A stretch of DNA of 64,000 bases from Phallus indusiatus (taxonomy: Eukaryota; Basidiomycota; Agaricomycetes; Phallales; Phallaceae), in assembly GCA_027605045.1 (NCBI GenBank), contig JAQFWX010000003.1, positions 248,001 through 312,000 on the forward strand, written 5' to 3'. Below the pieces are notes generated by a model that was not told where the DNA came from, did no database searches, and was given only the letters and a program-made list of their open reading frames with translations. A program made the position numbers and the translations under genes. Below, piece after piece: positions 22,863 to 35,288 of the stretch. The first letter of the stretch is position 1, and each line of letters begins with the position of its first letter.

Positions 22863-25008
22863 CTACACAAACTCAACATCAGTCTCCGTTGCCCGACTTC
22901 CACTGCCACTTCCACTCCCATTCGGGCCCTCAACCTCACCCAAACCCCCTTCACTCCCATTCAGAAGCGGCAAAGCCGTCACCTCAATAGACAACTTCGG
23001 ATCCTCACTGTTCTCAATCCACCTCGCACTCTCTTCATCATGCGCCCAACTCTCTTCATCCAAATCAAAAACCACGCTTAAATATCTTCCAACCAGACCA
23101 CTCTTGATAATACCTGTATTACCAGCTGCGAGTTGAGATGAATTTGATCCTAATCCGCTTCCGCTTGATGTGCCGGCGACGGTCCATTGGTGTCTCCGGA
23201 TGGACGTCAACCTTGATTCTGACCTTGATCCTGACATCGCGTTTTGTTTTGTGTTGAATTGGGCTGAGTGTCTTTCCTGTATCACTGATGATGATGCACC
23301 GTCTCCCCCTTGGGTTCTTTCTTGATCATGGTTTGCACTGTTGGCGTTGATACCAGCAACGGCACTGGGTTCCCAAGATAACGTACTCTGTGACGACAGT
23401 TTTGCTTCGAGGCTCGCGTGGACGGCCTGTCGAAGGTTGAGCAGAATTCGAGCAGTTAACACTGAATGAATAACACGCTGCAATCTATAAAAAAGGAGGT
23501 TGATTAGATGAGGTGCCACAAGAAGTGAAAAGGAGAGGAGGGACATGCTCTTCGAATGAGGGTGCATTTGCTGACTGTTAAAAAGTTAGGGTATAGAGTT
23601 TACGGCGAAATTGTAAAACGCACTGGTATGACTTGATTTATAATATTAGCGAGCGACCAAACTTGATATCGAAAAAAAATGAGATCCATGCTCGCTAATA
23701 ATATATAAAATAGTGCTTCATACCAGCGATAAAAAAGCAATACAAAATGGCTAGATATTTACAACTAATTGTTAGTATTACTTGGAAGTCGACTTTTTTG
23801 GTTGGTAAGTTACCATCTCTATGCAATGTTATAAGTAACTTTGACCTCTTCGATATGACTAACCAGAAAAAAGGAGGGTTAGTGTCGTTTTGGGAAAGAT
23901 AGGGATAACAAGTTAAACACACTAGCTTGTCGGCGTTTGTAAAGAGTGAGGACAAGCATAGCTGTTTGAAAGGGTTGTTATTTGAGATTGAAACTTTTTG
24001 ATACTCAAACTGACTGATTTCAATAAAGAGAACAATGGAATAGCCAAATATAAGTGTCGGGTTTACAAATGAGACGATCCAGCATCCGGGTGGGTATCCT
24101 TCTGCTATTGTACCGACTGTTGAAAGGAAATCAGCGAAATTGTGAGACAGTGCCCAGCTTGAGGATACAGTTCTACATACATGCCACACGCACTAGACTG
24201 ATCCACGCGAGAGAGACAATGGCACCGGAAAATAAAATGGCGAGTAAAATGATAAATAACTTGAGGTTCCGTTCCCAGACAGCCCACGTTCGGAAGACTA
24301 GAACAGCTTCAAATCGGAAAATACAATATAAATACATAAGCTGTTGACACTGTAATAATTGAAAGAAAGGAATGATGATAATCACTTTCTGAAAAGAACA
24401 TTCCGAGGATGATAAACCCTTTATAAAGTGCAGTGAATAAGTCGAGTGTGTCGTTGTGCTAATAAACGAGCATATATACATGCGGATGCTGTGAAAACAC
24501 GTTGACAGCTTGGAGCCGAGTGATTCGGGGAGGCGACTAGTATTGCCATAAAGTAATACACGGACACGAGAGTCAGACATAGAGTAAAGGTATCTCAACA
24601 CTGATTATACGTACGATACATATCCAAGATGGTGTCTGTGAACACGGAGTATCGAGTTAAGACGTATAAAACTTTTCCTGCGCTCCAACGTGTTGGCCAG
24701 ATGAGCTCGACTTCTTGAGGAAGACAGATAAAGTAGTCTGTAACCTGCGTCGTGGTTAGAAGGAGTCGAATGGAATTGGACTGGATCTGAAATGACTTAC
24801 AGCTATAGCAAAACTAGCGACTTGCCGGGACATTACCAATTGATGAAGTAGTAAAATAGCGTTGAATTTACGAACCATTGCAGTACTAGTACGAGACCAA
24901 AATGACATGCGAGAACGTCAATTTAAGAAGAAGATATTTTCAGAGCGCGGGGAGAAACCTTACTCTATACGTCTTGTTAATTAAAATGATATCGAGGAAC
25001 GAAAACAT
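22863..25008 (-). CDS. DUF6533 multi-span membrane protein, copy 2 (439 aa)
   Basis: Minus-strand exons 25008-24964, 24885-24876, 24820-24801, 24744-24615, 24536-24480, 24418-24386, 24306-24181, 24116-24015, 23961-23923, 23858-23814, 23750-23724, 23661-23624, 23574-23549 and 23484-22863. All phases agree; 439 aa. The N-terminal DUF6533 core is YCNVASFAIA, then VTDYFICLPQEVELIWPTRW, then SAGKVLYVLTRYSVF. Hydrophobic segments continue through VLVFRTWAVW, LFIILLAILFSGAIVSL, CWIVSFVNPTLIFGY and ILYCFFIA, giving six or seven predicted membrane spans. The tail holds RVIHSVLTARILLNLRQAV, a low-complexity linker and a GRYLS-DLDEESWAHDEESA motif. Intron 13 has a GC donor (GCATGT). The family is fungal, of unknown function; a receptor-like role is only a guess. 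Confidence 0.82.
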
Positions 25009-25990
25009 GTCAATGCCAAACATCCATCAACCATGATAGACTATTTAACAGTCGCAAAGAGAAAGAGGTGAGATGGTGGGGGGTAGCCATATAACTCGTA
25101 ACTGCCCGGAGAGCATTCTGCCTGAATAACAATCAAAGATCATAATCGGATTGGATCAAGGTTGCCATGTTTGTGGCCCTCACGGCGCAAATGTTGAAGA
25201 GACAAGATCTCAGTTGAGTCTGAGTCAAAAGAAAAAAACCCGGTTAGTTTATATAAATAAGAGTTATGTATTGATATGGTACTGAGTGGCTGATGGGAAA
25301 TTCTAAAACCGGAGAAAGAAGGCCGTTCGTTCGTATGGATATTTTTTGCTTTGATACATCAGCCTGAGGAGACGAATGAGAGAATTTGATGTATGTAGAC
25401 AAAAGAAGTCAGTGATCGCAACGGTTGGCTGCCAAAAATTCCGTGAATGAAATTCTTTAGAACCAGGTTAACCAAAACATCAAATACGGTTGGAAAAGAA
25501 AGACGACGCTGATATTCGTGCGTGTGTAGCACTTTAAGCTTCAAATTGCCGTGTACTCGTGCATTCATGTCTTCATGTGTTTAAAGGGGAACCGGGAGTG
25601 TGTTCTATAGATACACACGCAGTGAGAATTTCTGCTCGAAGTTGAACTAATACATACAACTTGTAGACAAAACATTTGCTATGATCAGCCGGCAGTCGTT
25701 ATATTTTTAAGTGAAATAACAAATGAATAGTTGCCACATCTGTCAGTATACACGAGTAAATCAAATGGCACCGCTGATCAATGATCACTGGTCTATACAC
25801 CTCTGCATAGCCCTCCAGAGGTCGGCGCCAAGTCTTGATAGGAATGCCGGAGCTGAGAAAGATCATACTACTGATATTATTAGCTGGCATCGTGCAAGGA
25901 TACACTTTCCAAAGGTTTGCGTACATATATACGCTCACATCGCGCTCGGGAAAAAGTTCAAATCAAATACAAATGCAACAAACAAAAACA
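25009..25990. repeat. Repeat-unit spacer upstream of DUF6533 copy 2
   Basis: Near copy of 11.22-12.19 kb. It should contain the promoter of copy 2. The empty hairpin-insertion site (gttgaagagac) is at about 25191. No gene seen. Confidence 0.5.
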
Positions 25991-26310
25991 TAAACAAAAT
26001 ATCAAAACACGCACATGCTTCTCCCCACTGATCTCAACGCCACCAGTGGCATTCGCATTCACATGCTTTCCTTTTCATCAACAACAATCCTCCCATTAAA
26101 CCTCCCCGGCAAAACAACAGTACCACTCGTCCCAACAGGTACATCGATACTAACACTCATCACCTCCCCTCCCTGCACCCTCGCATTCTTCTCAATAACC
26201 CACGAAACACCCTAAACCAGTTCCAAATCCCCCTTCCACCTGCACCGACTTCTTCTCCTGCCCCGAATTCCAAAAGAAGAGCCGGGATGAGGTTCAATTT
26301 TCCAGGTTCA
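25991..26310 (-). pseudogene. GH78 rhamnosidase 3' relic
   Basis: Second decayed copy of the GH78 last exon, closest to the relic at 12190-12530 and sharing its deletions, so both came from one already broken copy. The GYAV end is lost here. No upstream GH78 exons. Confidence 0.6.
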
Positions 26311-26845
26311 TGCCCCGTTTCCTCATACCTCATGGTCATCTCATACAACAAGTGTGCAGTCGATTTCTATAGAAGCATCATATGTAAGTAAATGAAACCT
26401 TACCACGAATATCTCGAATCCCGTTCAAGGGGCAAATGGCGCGAAGGACGCTTGATCATGAAACGCATAGTGCGCGAACACTCTTCGACAAAGCTCAGGA
26501 ATGACATGATAGTAGCCTTTGCAACAGCTTTGCTATCGCATCTAAGAATTGGTCTCTACGGATAATTCGGTTTATAAACCTACTCCGATTTTTGCGACAA
26601 TGATATGCCAAGACAGCGAGAAAACGTTGTTGCACAGCACGTATGTAGGCGACATCTCCTATGACAAATGTAATAGAAAGACGACATTAGCGTTATTCCA
26701 TAGCTGATGGTCAAGTTGAGTTAATTACCAAAATTGTCCGCCTTAATACATGTGGTGCATGTTATCTGCTGCGCACATCTTTTGATTCCCGAGAATCTTT
26801 ATTAGCCGCCATAAATCTCTCTTGTTCAGCCTTTCAACAAACGAA
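26311..26845. repeat. Spacer with decayed coding relic, promoter of the MGQSLS gene
   Basis: Same content as 12.54-13.05 kb, including the minus-strand MSFLSFVEEC piece near 26.5 kb and the DVAYIRAVQQRFLAVLAYH piece near 26.65 kb. The part next to 26846 is the leader of the intact membrane protein gene. Confidence 0.45.
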
Positions 26846-27901
26846 ATGGGTCAATCATTATCAGGAAACTCAACCTCATGGACATTCGACGTATCATCCT
26901 TCATGGTTTTGGTTGGCGAATCCCAAGAATTCAGATACCGCTCAATGAGACGTTCTGTCGTAGAAAGCCTCACAGCAGCGCCGGTAGTTGGTCTTCAATC
27001 GTATTTATTCTCTACCTATGAGCTCGAGGAAGCCACTGGGGACACATACTTCAGCCCGTTCGGGTTGAAAAACGCCCCACTTCGAAACATGCGGCTTGCA
27101 CATAGTCTTCACCACAAACATTTATTGCGCGATGGACTGTGCTCGGTATATCGTGTTCGACCACGTCAGGATCGGCGCAAATGGCCAATACCGATGGTTT
27201 TCTGGACAATGACGACTTGGTTGGCGTATAGCGGTATCATCACGGGGCTTATTTTGCACCCCGGGTTAACCTGGATTGGGATTACGAATGCCACTATTTT
27301 TGTTGCCTGGTCGATCATAGTCCGATTGTTGGACAGATACTGTACAGAGCCGGCTTCTCTTCAATTAAGGCCAGATAACGATGACGCTGTATTCATTCTT
27401 GGTCGAAGGAATTCATGTTTTATTCTTGAAGGATGTAACAAAGACATTGCAAAATGGACAGGTCGAGGGATTCGTCAAAAGGAAGGACGAGTCGTGGAGT
27501 TTCTCGTTTATCTAATGCGATTGGGGTCATTAGCCGTCATACTCTTTGTTTTTATAACGATACCGAACGGAACGACATGGGACCAAGTCGCGTTTATTGC
27601 GGTAAACATAATCGGCCAGCTGAACGTTCTGATTGGCCAGAAATTGGCCGCTAGTCGCTGTTTTTCCGAGCTTGAAGAGAAAGAAACATGTCCTGTCCCT
27701 TCAAGGACCCACGTGTACGCGGTTCTTTTGAGGAGATTTGGTAGCGGAGAATGGGTGGATGTGGCTTCTTTATTGCCTCAGACTACTGCATGGAAGAAGT
27801 GGAGAGAACTATGTTGCAGTTACGATAGCTGGGATGCTAAAGAGTTGTATTATCATTGTGTAAAACTTCAAGAAGGGGAGGAAGGGAGCTCTTCGGCATA
27901 A
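26846..27901 (+). CDS. Predicted N-myristoylated four-TM membrane protein (351 aa, intronless)
   Basis: A single exon of 351 aa. I chose the ATG at 26846 because the next residues, GQSLSGNS, form a strong N-myristoylation site and because the 5' copy at 13052 starts there too; the frame is open eight codons further up but without ATG. Predicted membrane segments lie about residues 110-128 and 135-158 (TTWLAYSGIITGLILHPG, then ATIFVAWSIIV) and again near 218-238 and 245-262 (LGSLAVILFVFITIP, then VAFIAVNIIGQLNVLIG). The C-terminus is soluble and has WVDVASLLPQTTAWKKWREL. I do not recognise the family. Broken copies lie at 13052-13297 (5' end) and 35754-36261 (3' end), leaving this as the only complete member here. 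Confidence 0.75.
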   Translation: MGQSLSGNSTSWTFDVSSFMVLVGESQEFRYRSMRRSVVESLTAAPVVGLQSYLFSTYELEEATGDTYFSPFGLKNAPLRNMRLAHSLHHKHLLRDGLCSVYRVRPRQDRRKWPIPMVFWTMTTWLAYSGIITGLILHPGLTWIGITNATIFVAWSIIVRLLDRYCTEPASLQLRPDNDDAVFILGRRNSCFILEGCNKDIAKWTGRGIRQKEGRVVEFLVYLMRLGSLAVILFVFITIPNGTTWDQVAFIAVNIIGQLNVLIGQKLAASRCFSELEEKETCPVPSRTHVYAVLLRRFGSGEWVDVASLLPQTTAWKKWRELCCSYDSWDAKELYYHCVKLQEGEEGSSSA

Positions 27902-28483
27902 AGCTCGCTAGATAGTTTTAAATTGTCATCTAATAGGCAAGGGCTCACAAGCACAGATAACTGATGGCGGTTTGTTGCAAACGACAACTTGAAGTGCATT
28001 GAAATGTAGGAGACGCGATGACGTATTCGTCAGGCGCTTGAAAACAGAGCTTGCTTCCAGACTCTCGACAAAATTTGTTTGAGAAGAGACTTCCATATAT
28101 TCTCGCAGTTTTTGTGTTTTCTCGTTCTATCTTGCGTCCAACACCGTAAGTCTTAGTTCATATATGATCCTCAAGAAAAACATTCATACTCGCTGGCAGA
28201 TGCTACTTCCTCCGAAATTTGCAGTGCACACACAGGCCAATCTCACTCTTCGCCATACAACTCTCTCATTCAGTGCGACATCTTGGGCTGTTAAACAGGA
28301 ATCCCAACTTACCACAGGTATGTTGAAGTAGTTCCGAGGCTATGGTTCTTTAGTCCGGTCCAGCGGGGGACTAACACTGGACGTGATGGACAACCCAACC
28401 CACGAGGACATATGAAGACACGAAACGTAAAATACAATCAGAGTCTTCATTCACGACCTTCACCATTCTGACCCAGATTCCTC
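27902..28483. repeat. Intergenic between membrane protein and two-TM gene
   Basis: This about 580-bp spacer recurs at 36262-36809 and, in part, at 41926-42289. It should contain the promoter of the two-TM gene. No gene seen. Confidence 0.5.
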
Positions 28484-29294
28484 ATGCTTCCATCACTCTC
28501 GCCGCCGCCGCTTACCCCAGCCTATGATCTTTCACAAGCCAAACGACATATATCACGCGACCATCTATTGACGGTGCTCAGAAACAACTTTATAGCCGTC
28601 TTTGCTATTCTGTTCTTCAATTGGTTCTTCCCCGTGTACATCCACCTCAAGGTGCTGTACATTCCTGCGTCTTGGTTAAGAACAATTCATATCATCGGTG
28701 AGACGAAATCTGATCTAAACGCTGCTTATTCACTAACATGTTGTGTCTTAAGAAATTGGCTTTCTCTGCGTTGTATTTGGCTCGAACATTCTCATCATTT
28801 TTGTTTCGCTGTGTTATTCTCGCCCGGAATCTACCCCTAATCCTGCACCGAAATCACTCCCGGCAGCTAACTCTCCAACTCGCTCAACTCCAGTCCGAAG
28901 ACCGGTGAAAAACCTAGGGACATCTGTACGTTTATAAATCATATTGCCACGTTATATTCATGGAGCTTACGTGGGCTTTTTCTATAGAAATACTACGCCT
29001 CCAGTGGATCGGCTTTTTCAGAATCGCGACCCATCAACGACAATAGCATCCTGCTGAAAGACGATGGCTTGAGGTTTAGTCAGTCTGAAGGGCTTTCGTC
29101 CTCTGCTGACTTGATCGATCCGTTACCTTTGGCTGCGTACAGAAGCAGACATCCCAGACGTCCCTCTGGTAAGACATATGTCGCTTATCATTCTAAACAA
29201 ACCGCATACTGACGAGCCCGAACTAGAACCTATTGGCATAGAACTGGTTGAAGGTTTCATAGCCATGGCAGAGGACGCGAAAGTCTATTACTGA
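28484..29294 (+). CDS. Two-TM membrane protein, unknown family, intact copy (211 aa)
   Basis: Exons 28484-28697, 28753-28925, 28988-29168 and 29227-29294, phases 1, 0 and 1, 211 aa. The N-terminus is proline-rich (MLPSLSPPPLTPAYDLSQAK). One hydrophobic segment lies near residues 36-56 (FIAVFAILFFNWFFPVYIHL), the second near 72-92 (IGFLCVVFGSNILIIFVSL); both have the length of membrane spans. The tail is rich in Ser, Pro and Arg and ends VEGFIAMAEDAKVYY. Four of its splice sites are matched one for one by the copy at 3568-4401. I cannot name the family. It runs towards the broken F-box copy 6. Confidence 0.72.
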
Positions 29295-29459
29295 TTGCGT
29301 CTGTTTAGAGACGGTTTGGTTTCCGGGAGAGCTTTCGTATTCTGCACGATTAACGCACATTTGAAAATGTTTCTTTTAGTTCAGACGATGTGTCTCGACT
29401 TTCATTGTAGATAGAATATTATTACACAAAATATAAAGATATATGCGGATCATAAGTAA

Positions 29460-31109
29460 TGATAAGTTTAAAAGTCATAGAGATGATGGATATCATGTTC
29501 CTCATCTTCTGGTAACTCAAGCTTAATAGGATGATAGTCATAAATTGACCTAACCGACGTATAAAGCTCGTCCCATGAGGTATGATCACACTCTTTGGAT
29601 GTACCAGAGTCGCCTCGAGTTCATATTTCATTGTCCCGGCGATATCGTCCCGCACCAGGCGACAAGAAATGACTTCGTCATTCAGCCGCACTTTGGTGTA
29701 CAGCAAGGCTAGGGAAGTCATAAAACGTTTTAAAAGACGATGAATGTCCACGCGTATGGTATGAAAGGGTCCTGTTAAAACGCGTAATTTCTTGAAATTG
29801 GCGAAATAGGAGATGTGTTCTATGACCTACCAATGGAATGCGTTAATACAAAAGAATTGATTCTTTCAGTGGTGGTGACATACCTCGTCAGAGATCGAGA
29901 CTCGGCGCACAGAAGCTGGGTCGGAGGAAGATTGACCAAAAGAGGTGAAGGTTATATGGAGATTTTGGAGATTAGAGGCCATATCAGCAAAACTTTGAGT
30001 CAATTTTCCGGGGTTGGCTTTCCAAAACTGACAAGTTTTGAGATTATGTAGGATGATTCCATGTTTGGATAGAGTTGAGTACAGCTTGGAGCTCATTATC
30101 AAATGGACTAGACGTGCAGCGATCGTACTTGGCATGGTGATAGGCAATTGTGGATCTAAAACGGTCTAAAAAGATTAGGAAGGAAATCATCGGATTCGAT
30201 TTTCCATCCAGGAATAAGAAGGTTGTCAGCTGATAATATAATAAGTTTCAAGTGACGACGGAGAAACGCCTGCAAACGGGGTATGTTATCGTAATCCGTA
30301 TGAAGGGAGGGGTAAATAAATCTGAGGCGTTGAAGGTTTGGCCAATACCCGGAGATAAATGTATGAATGTTTTTCAAGGTTACGCTTATGTGGATAAGGT
30401 TAGGCGCGTTCAAAACTATTTGCAAAACGGGGCGGCTCAGATCACGTTGAGCACCAGTCCTGACGATAAATTTCCGAAGGGAGGGCAGGTAATCATAAAA
30501 TAGCTGTGTCACAAAATCAGTAAAGGCATTTTACTTCTCGTCAATCACATAGCAACTTACGGACAGTTTTTTCGGATTTCTCGATAATTTGTCATTTTTA
30601 AAGCGTTCTTCAAGGGCTGTGTTTGGGCATTCGAAGTTCACTCCTAATTCTTCCAAATTACATCCCGATTTTCCGATTGCCTCAGAAATAAGAGTAAACT
30701 CTTCGTCGCTTCTATCTCCTAGTATCTCAAACTTGAGTGATTTCAGGTTGACCATTTTAGGGAGAACTTGAATGAAGGCTGCAAAAGAACCGTCCTGATG
30801 ATCATCTCTAAGGAGACTCCAAGACGATATTGGCGAGAAATTCGGCTCGGGTTTGCACGTTCGCGGAATTTCTGTCCGATCATGAGGTTTTGAGACGTTT
30901 AGATATCTAATACGGGAGCAAGCGTCGTAGGGTGTGTCCAAGAGATGTTTCCAGAGGTGTTTAGAAGATCTTTTGCAATAAATACGGCGATAGTCGACGT
31001 GTCGAGGAACGATGATGAAGTATAAGACGCGAGCTGTTGCTGCGAGAGACAATAGATCCACTGGATGGTCTATACATTCGATTATGTGAATAAGGACGTC
31101 TATAGGCAT
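29460..31109 (-). pseudogene. F-box family protein, copy 6 (several frame breaks)
   Basis: Minus-strand exon layout is 31109-30561, 30503-29884 and 29826 to about 29460. Exon 1 is open (MPIDVLIHIIECIDHPVDLLS) and is the closest relative of copy 2 (1743-3363). In exon 2 a 7-bp loss after SDDFLPNL (near 30180) shifts the frame into TAG. In exon 3 the LFKTLYDFPS block has compensating shifts and another insertion breaks the ATGTPKEC block. With the two-TM gene it forms the mirror image of 1743-4401. Confidence 0.72.
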
Positions 31110-31549
31110 CTTTGAAAAAGCGCTGTGAGTCAGAGCATTCGATATATTTATTTGTGACTGTTTTGTTTACTTGACGTGTTTTTGTTTGTGTTCTTGCCCC
31201 GTTTCCTCATGCCCACCTCTCAATCATCTCATACAGCAAATGTGCAGTCGATTTCCATAGAAGTATCATGAGTAAATGAGAGCTTACCGCGAAATACGCG
31301 ATTTATTATCTCAAATCCCATTCAAGACGCAAATGGCGCCGCGAAGGACGGCTCGCTTATGGAACACATTGCGCGAACACCCTCCAACAAAGCTCGGAAA
31401 CGACATGATAGTAGCTTTTGCTAATGCATTTAAATCTAGCGGGTTGGTCTCTACTTGTAGAGCTAGAGCAATGTCGCTCCTGCATCTTGTGTGAGAATAG
31501 TGCACACGACGGGTGAGCTGAACCAGATTTAGGATTGGATCTATTTACT
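31110..31549. repeat. Relic segment shared with 1.3-1.74 and 12.5 kb
   Basis: Inverted relative to 1311-1742. It holds the decayed minus-strand piece ALAKATIMSFPSFV near 31.4 kb. No intact gene. Confidence 0.4.
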
Positions 31550-31870
31550 AACGCGTCCTATCTCAAGAAATTGGCTTGCTCTGTGCTGTACTTGGTTTGA
31601 ACATTCTCATCGCTTTCATCTCGCTTTTTTATTCCGGGACCTCGCCCTGATCGTGCACCGAAACCACCTACAACAATTCTCCTAACTCGCTCAACCCTAA
31701 ACCGAGGACCACATCCGTACGTTTTCAAATCATATTGCCACGCTATACTACGAAGCTTACGCGGTTTTTCATAGAAATACTATCCATCTGAGTCGGCTTT
31801 TCCAGAACCGCGACTCATCACCAACAATAAAAACATCTCTCTGCCGAAAACTTAAGTTAATCTGACAGGT
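31550..31870 (+). pseudogene. Relic of two-TM protein exons 2-3
   Basis: The plus strand follows exon 2 of the intact gene from the ctcaag acceptor (AAATTGGCTTGC) through the second hydrophobic segment, a gtacgt donor, then a tatag-like acceptor and part of exon 3 (GAACCGCGAC). Deletions break the frame; exons 1 and 4 are missing. It is the inverted counterpart of 1150-1310. Confidence 0.5.
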
Positions 31871-31879
31871 CCTCATCGA

Positions 31880-32238
31880 TTAGGCCTCAGACCTCGTTTT
31901 TTCATTGAAACTCTCCACGCATAGTTCCAGTAACAAGCTGGCGTCTCCCTTCACGTCATCACGACTTGACTTTTCGTATCTCGAAGTCATTCATTCCCAT
32001 TGCGTCCGATTTGAACAATCATTTATTCATCCATTGTCCCAAAAGATTTCAAAAAGAACAGGTAAGAGAAAAAAACCAGAAAAAAGCAATAACCATCACT
32101 CAAGTTATTCCAGTTTTTTTTTCCTCGCGAAATTTAACTGCGCTGATTCTAGTAAAAAAAATAATGATCCGTGTCTATGTACATACTAATCTACAGTCCA
32201 ATATTACACAAATCCCAAATCTGAGTCCAAAACGTACA
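31880..32238. repeat. Left edge of third repeat unit, 3' of DUF6533 copy 3
   Basis: Homology with 22.54-22.86 kb begins near 31893 (cattgaaactctccacgc). No gene. Confidence 0.45.
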
Positions 32239-34357
32239 CTACACAATCTGAACATCAGCCTCTGTCGCTCGACTCCCGCTCCCGCTTCCACTCCCATTCG
32301 GGCTCTCACCCCCACCCCCACCCTCACCCTCACCCTCACCCAAACTCCCTTCTGTCCCACTCAGAATTGACAAAGCTGTCGTCTCAATAAACAACTCCGC
32401 ATTCTGATCCTCAATCCACCTTGCACTCTCCTCATCATGCGCCCAATTCTCTTCATCCAAGTCAAAAATAGCGCTTAAATATCTTCCAACCGAACCACTG
32501 CTCATAATACTGGTACTACCAGTGAATTGAGATGAATTTGATCCTGATCCGCTTTCAGTGCCAGTGCCAGTGACGTTCCGCTGGTAACTTCGGGTTGAAC
32601 TCGGCCTCGCGTTTCGGTTTCTTTTGGATCGAGTTGGGTTTCTTCCCTGTGCTAGTGATGATGACGCTCCTTCTCCTCCTTCGGTTCTTTCCTGTTTACA
32701 GTGGTTCGTACTGTCGGCGTTAGCACCGGCATTGGGTTCCCAAGATAATATACTCTGCGACGACAGTTTCGCTTCGAGGCGGACGGCTTGTCGGAGGTTG
32801 AGCAGAATTCGAGCAGTCAACACTGAATGAATAACACGCTGCATTCTATTTTAAAAAGGAGGTTAATCGGATGAAGTGAACAAACGAAGAGGAAAGAAGG
32901 GACTTGCGCTTCGAATGAGGGTGGCGACTGGCAAAAAAATGAGGTATAAAGTTTATGTGAAATCAGTACTAAACGCACTGGTATGACTTGATTTATGATA
33001 TTGGCAAGCGAACAAACTTGGTTTAGAGAAAAAAAATTGAGATTCACGCTCGTGAATATTATATTGATCTATAGGGCGGTGTTTCATACCAACGATAAGA
33101 AAGCAATACAAAATGGCTAAATACGACTAATTGTCAGTATTACTGGGAAGTCAACTTTTCGGTTGATAAATTACCGTCTCTATGCAATGTTATAGTTAAC
33201 TTTGACCTCTTCGTTATGACTAACCAGAAAAAAAAGGGAGGGTCATGGTCAATGTTGTTTTGGGAAAAAATAGAGATAACAACGACGCACTAGCTTGTCG
33301 GCATTTGTAAAGAGTGAGCACCAGAATAGCTGTTTGGAAAGGGTTGTTATTTTGAGATTGACAAGAACTTTTTCACAACAGTGCTCAAACTGACTGGTTT
33401 CAAAAGAAAGAATAACGATATAGCCTAATATAATTGTCGGATTTAGGAATGAGACGAGCCAGCATCCGGGTGGGTATCCTTCTGCTGTTGTACCGACTGT
33501 TGAAAGGACAGATCAGCGTTAACTTGTGAGACAGTGCCTGAAAAAGAAAGGCCTAGTTTGAGGATAATACAGCACATACATGTAACATGCGCCAGACTAG
33601 TGCGGGTGAATACGATAGAGGCGATGACACCGGAAAATAAAAGGATGAGTAAAATGATAAATAATTTGAGGTTTCGTTCCCAGACAGCCCACGTTCGGAA
33701 GACTAGAACAACTTCAAATCGGAAAACACATAAGCTGTTGACACCGTATTACTGAAAAAGGAATGGTGGTTATTACTTTCTGAAGAGAACGTTCCGAGAA
33801 TGATAAGCCCTTTATAAAGTGCAGTGAATTTGAGTGTGTCGGTATACTAATAAACGAGCATATATATACATGCGGATGCTGTGAAAACGCGTTGACAGCT
33901 TGGAGCTGAGTGAACTGGGGAGGCGACTAATACTAATCGTGAGACATAGTAGAAGTACCTCAGCACTGATTTTACGTACGATATAAATTTAAGAGGCTGT
34001 CTACGAACGCGGAGTATCGAGTTAAGATATACAAAAATTTTCCTGCACTCCATCGTGTTGGCCAGATGAGCTCGACTTCCTGGGGAAGACAGATAAAGTA
34101 GTCTGTAACCTGCGTTGTTATTTAGAAGGAGTGGAACTGAACCTGAGTCTATAACTTACGGCTATAGCAAAACTTGCGACTTCCTCGGGACGTTAACACC
34201 TAACGAAGTAAATAGCGTCGAATTCACGCACCATTGCAGTACTATGAGACGAAAATGACACGCAAGAACGTCAAAAGAAGATAGTTTTAGAACGCGTAGG
34301 GAAAAACCTTACTCCAGCGGTTCTGCTAAAAAAAATGATATCGACGACTGAAATCAT
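32239..34357 (-). CDS. DUF6533 multi-span membrane protein, copy 3 (434 aa)
   Basis: Minus-strand exons 34357-34313, 34241-34232, 34179-34160, 34109-33980, 33926-33870, 33809-33777, 33711-33580, 33496-33395, 33329-33291, 33219-33175, 33116-33090, 33016-32979, 32927-32908 and 32845-32239; 434 aa, open throughout. The start codon is at the same place as copy 2 but the first exon reads MISVVDIIFFSRTAG. The core (VTDYFICLPQEVELIWPTRW) and the later hydrophobic segments are kept. Exon 13 is 6 bp shorter than in copies 1, 2, 6 and 7, a change shared with copies 4 and 5, so these three form a subgroup. The C-terminal linker has a long Gly/Glu run. Intron 13 has the GC donor GCAAGT. Confidence 0.8.
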
Positions 34358-35288
34358 ACCAATCACTCACAATTAACCATGGTGGACTATTTAACGGTCG
34401 CGAAGAGAAGGCCATGGTGAGATGCTGGTTTACAGCGCTAACGTTGAAGCTCGACAGTTCATTGAAATGAGGACGAAAAAACTCGACAGTCTGAATGAAT
34501 CTACTTACATAAATCAAAATTATGTATTTGATATGGTCCCGGCCCAATACCAGTGAGTGAATCATGATAGCAACACTGGCATTGGTGTGAGAAATCCCAA
34601 AACTGAAAAAAAAGAAATCAAGAAGAACTTCAAGACCGTTCAAAATTATGTGTTTGAAGGGGAAACTGGGATTCAGAATTATGTTTCATCAATACATACA
34701 CAGTGAGAATTTTCGATCGAAGCTGAAACTAATAATAACAACTTGTCCCGCCACAGTGAGTCCCACACTGCGTCAATACGCCGAGGCGTGCGTAACAGCA
34801 TTTTTCCCCTGAAGAGCGACAATGGTACTTTTGCAATTATGTTTTACATAACAAGTTTGGTCACTAAGTACTAGGTCACCAAGCGTGATAAATGCTAGAA
34901 TATGCCTAGACACTTTACCGACCGCAGCACGAGTTGTAAATATTTTTTTGTGGAGCTATGGTCGGCCGACAGGTGTTAGATAGATATGAAATGTCAAGCG
35001 GATAGTTGCGGCCATCTCCATCTGCCAGTATGCTTAAGTGAGTAGATCAAATGCCAGTCACTAGTCACTGATCAGTGATGTGATCTACATACCTATACTT
35101 CTACATAGCTCTCCAGAGGTCGGCGCCAAAAGCTCAGAAAGATCATATTGGTTGATATTATTAGCGTTCATCGTCCAAGGATCCACTATTCAAAACATTT
35201 GCGTACATATATGCTCACATCGCGCTCGGAAAAAGTTCAAATCTCACAGATACAAATATACCAAACAAACAAAAGTCAGAGCACGCAC
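34358..35288. repeat. Repeat-unit spacer upstream of DUF6533 copy 3
   Basis: Related to 11.2-12.2 kb. It lacks the hairpin insertion found in the fourth and fifth units (compare gttgaagctcgacag at about 34453). No gene. Confidence 0.45.
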
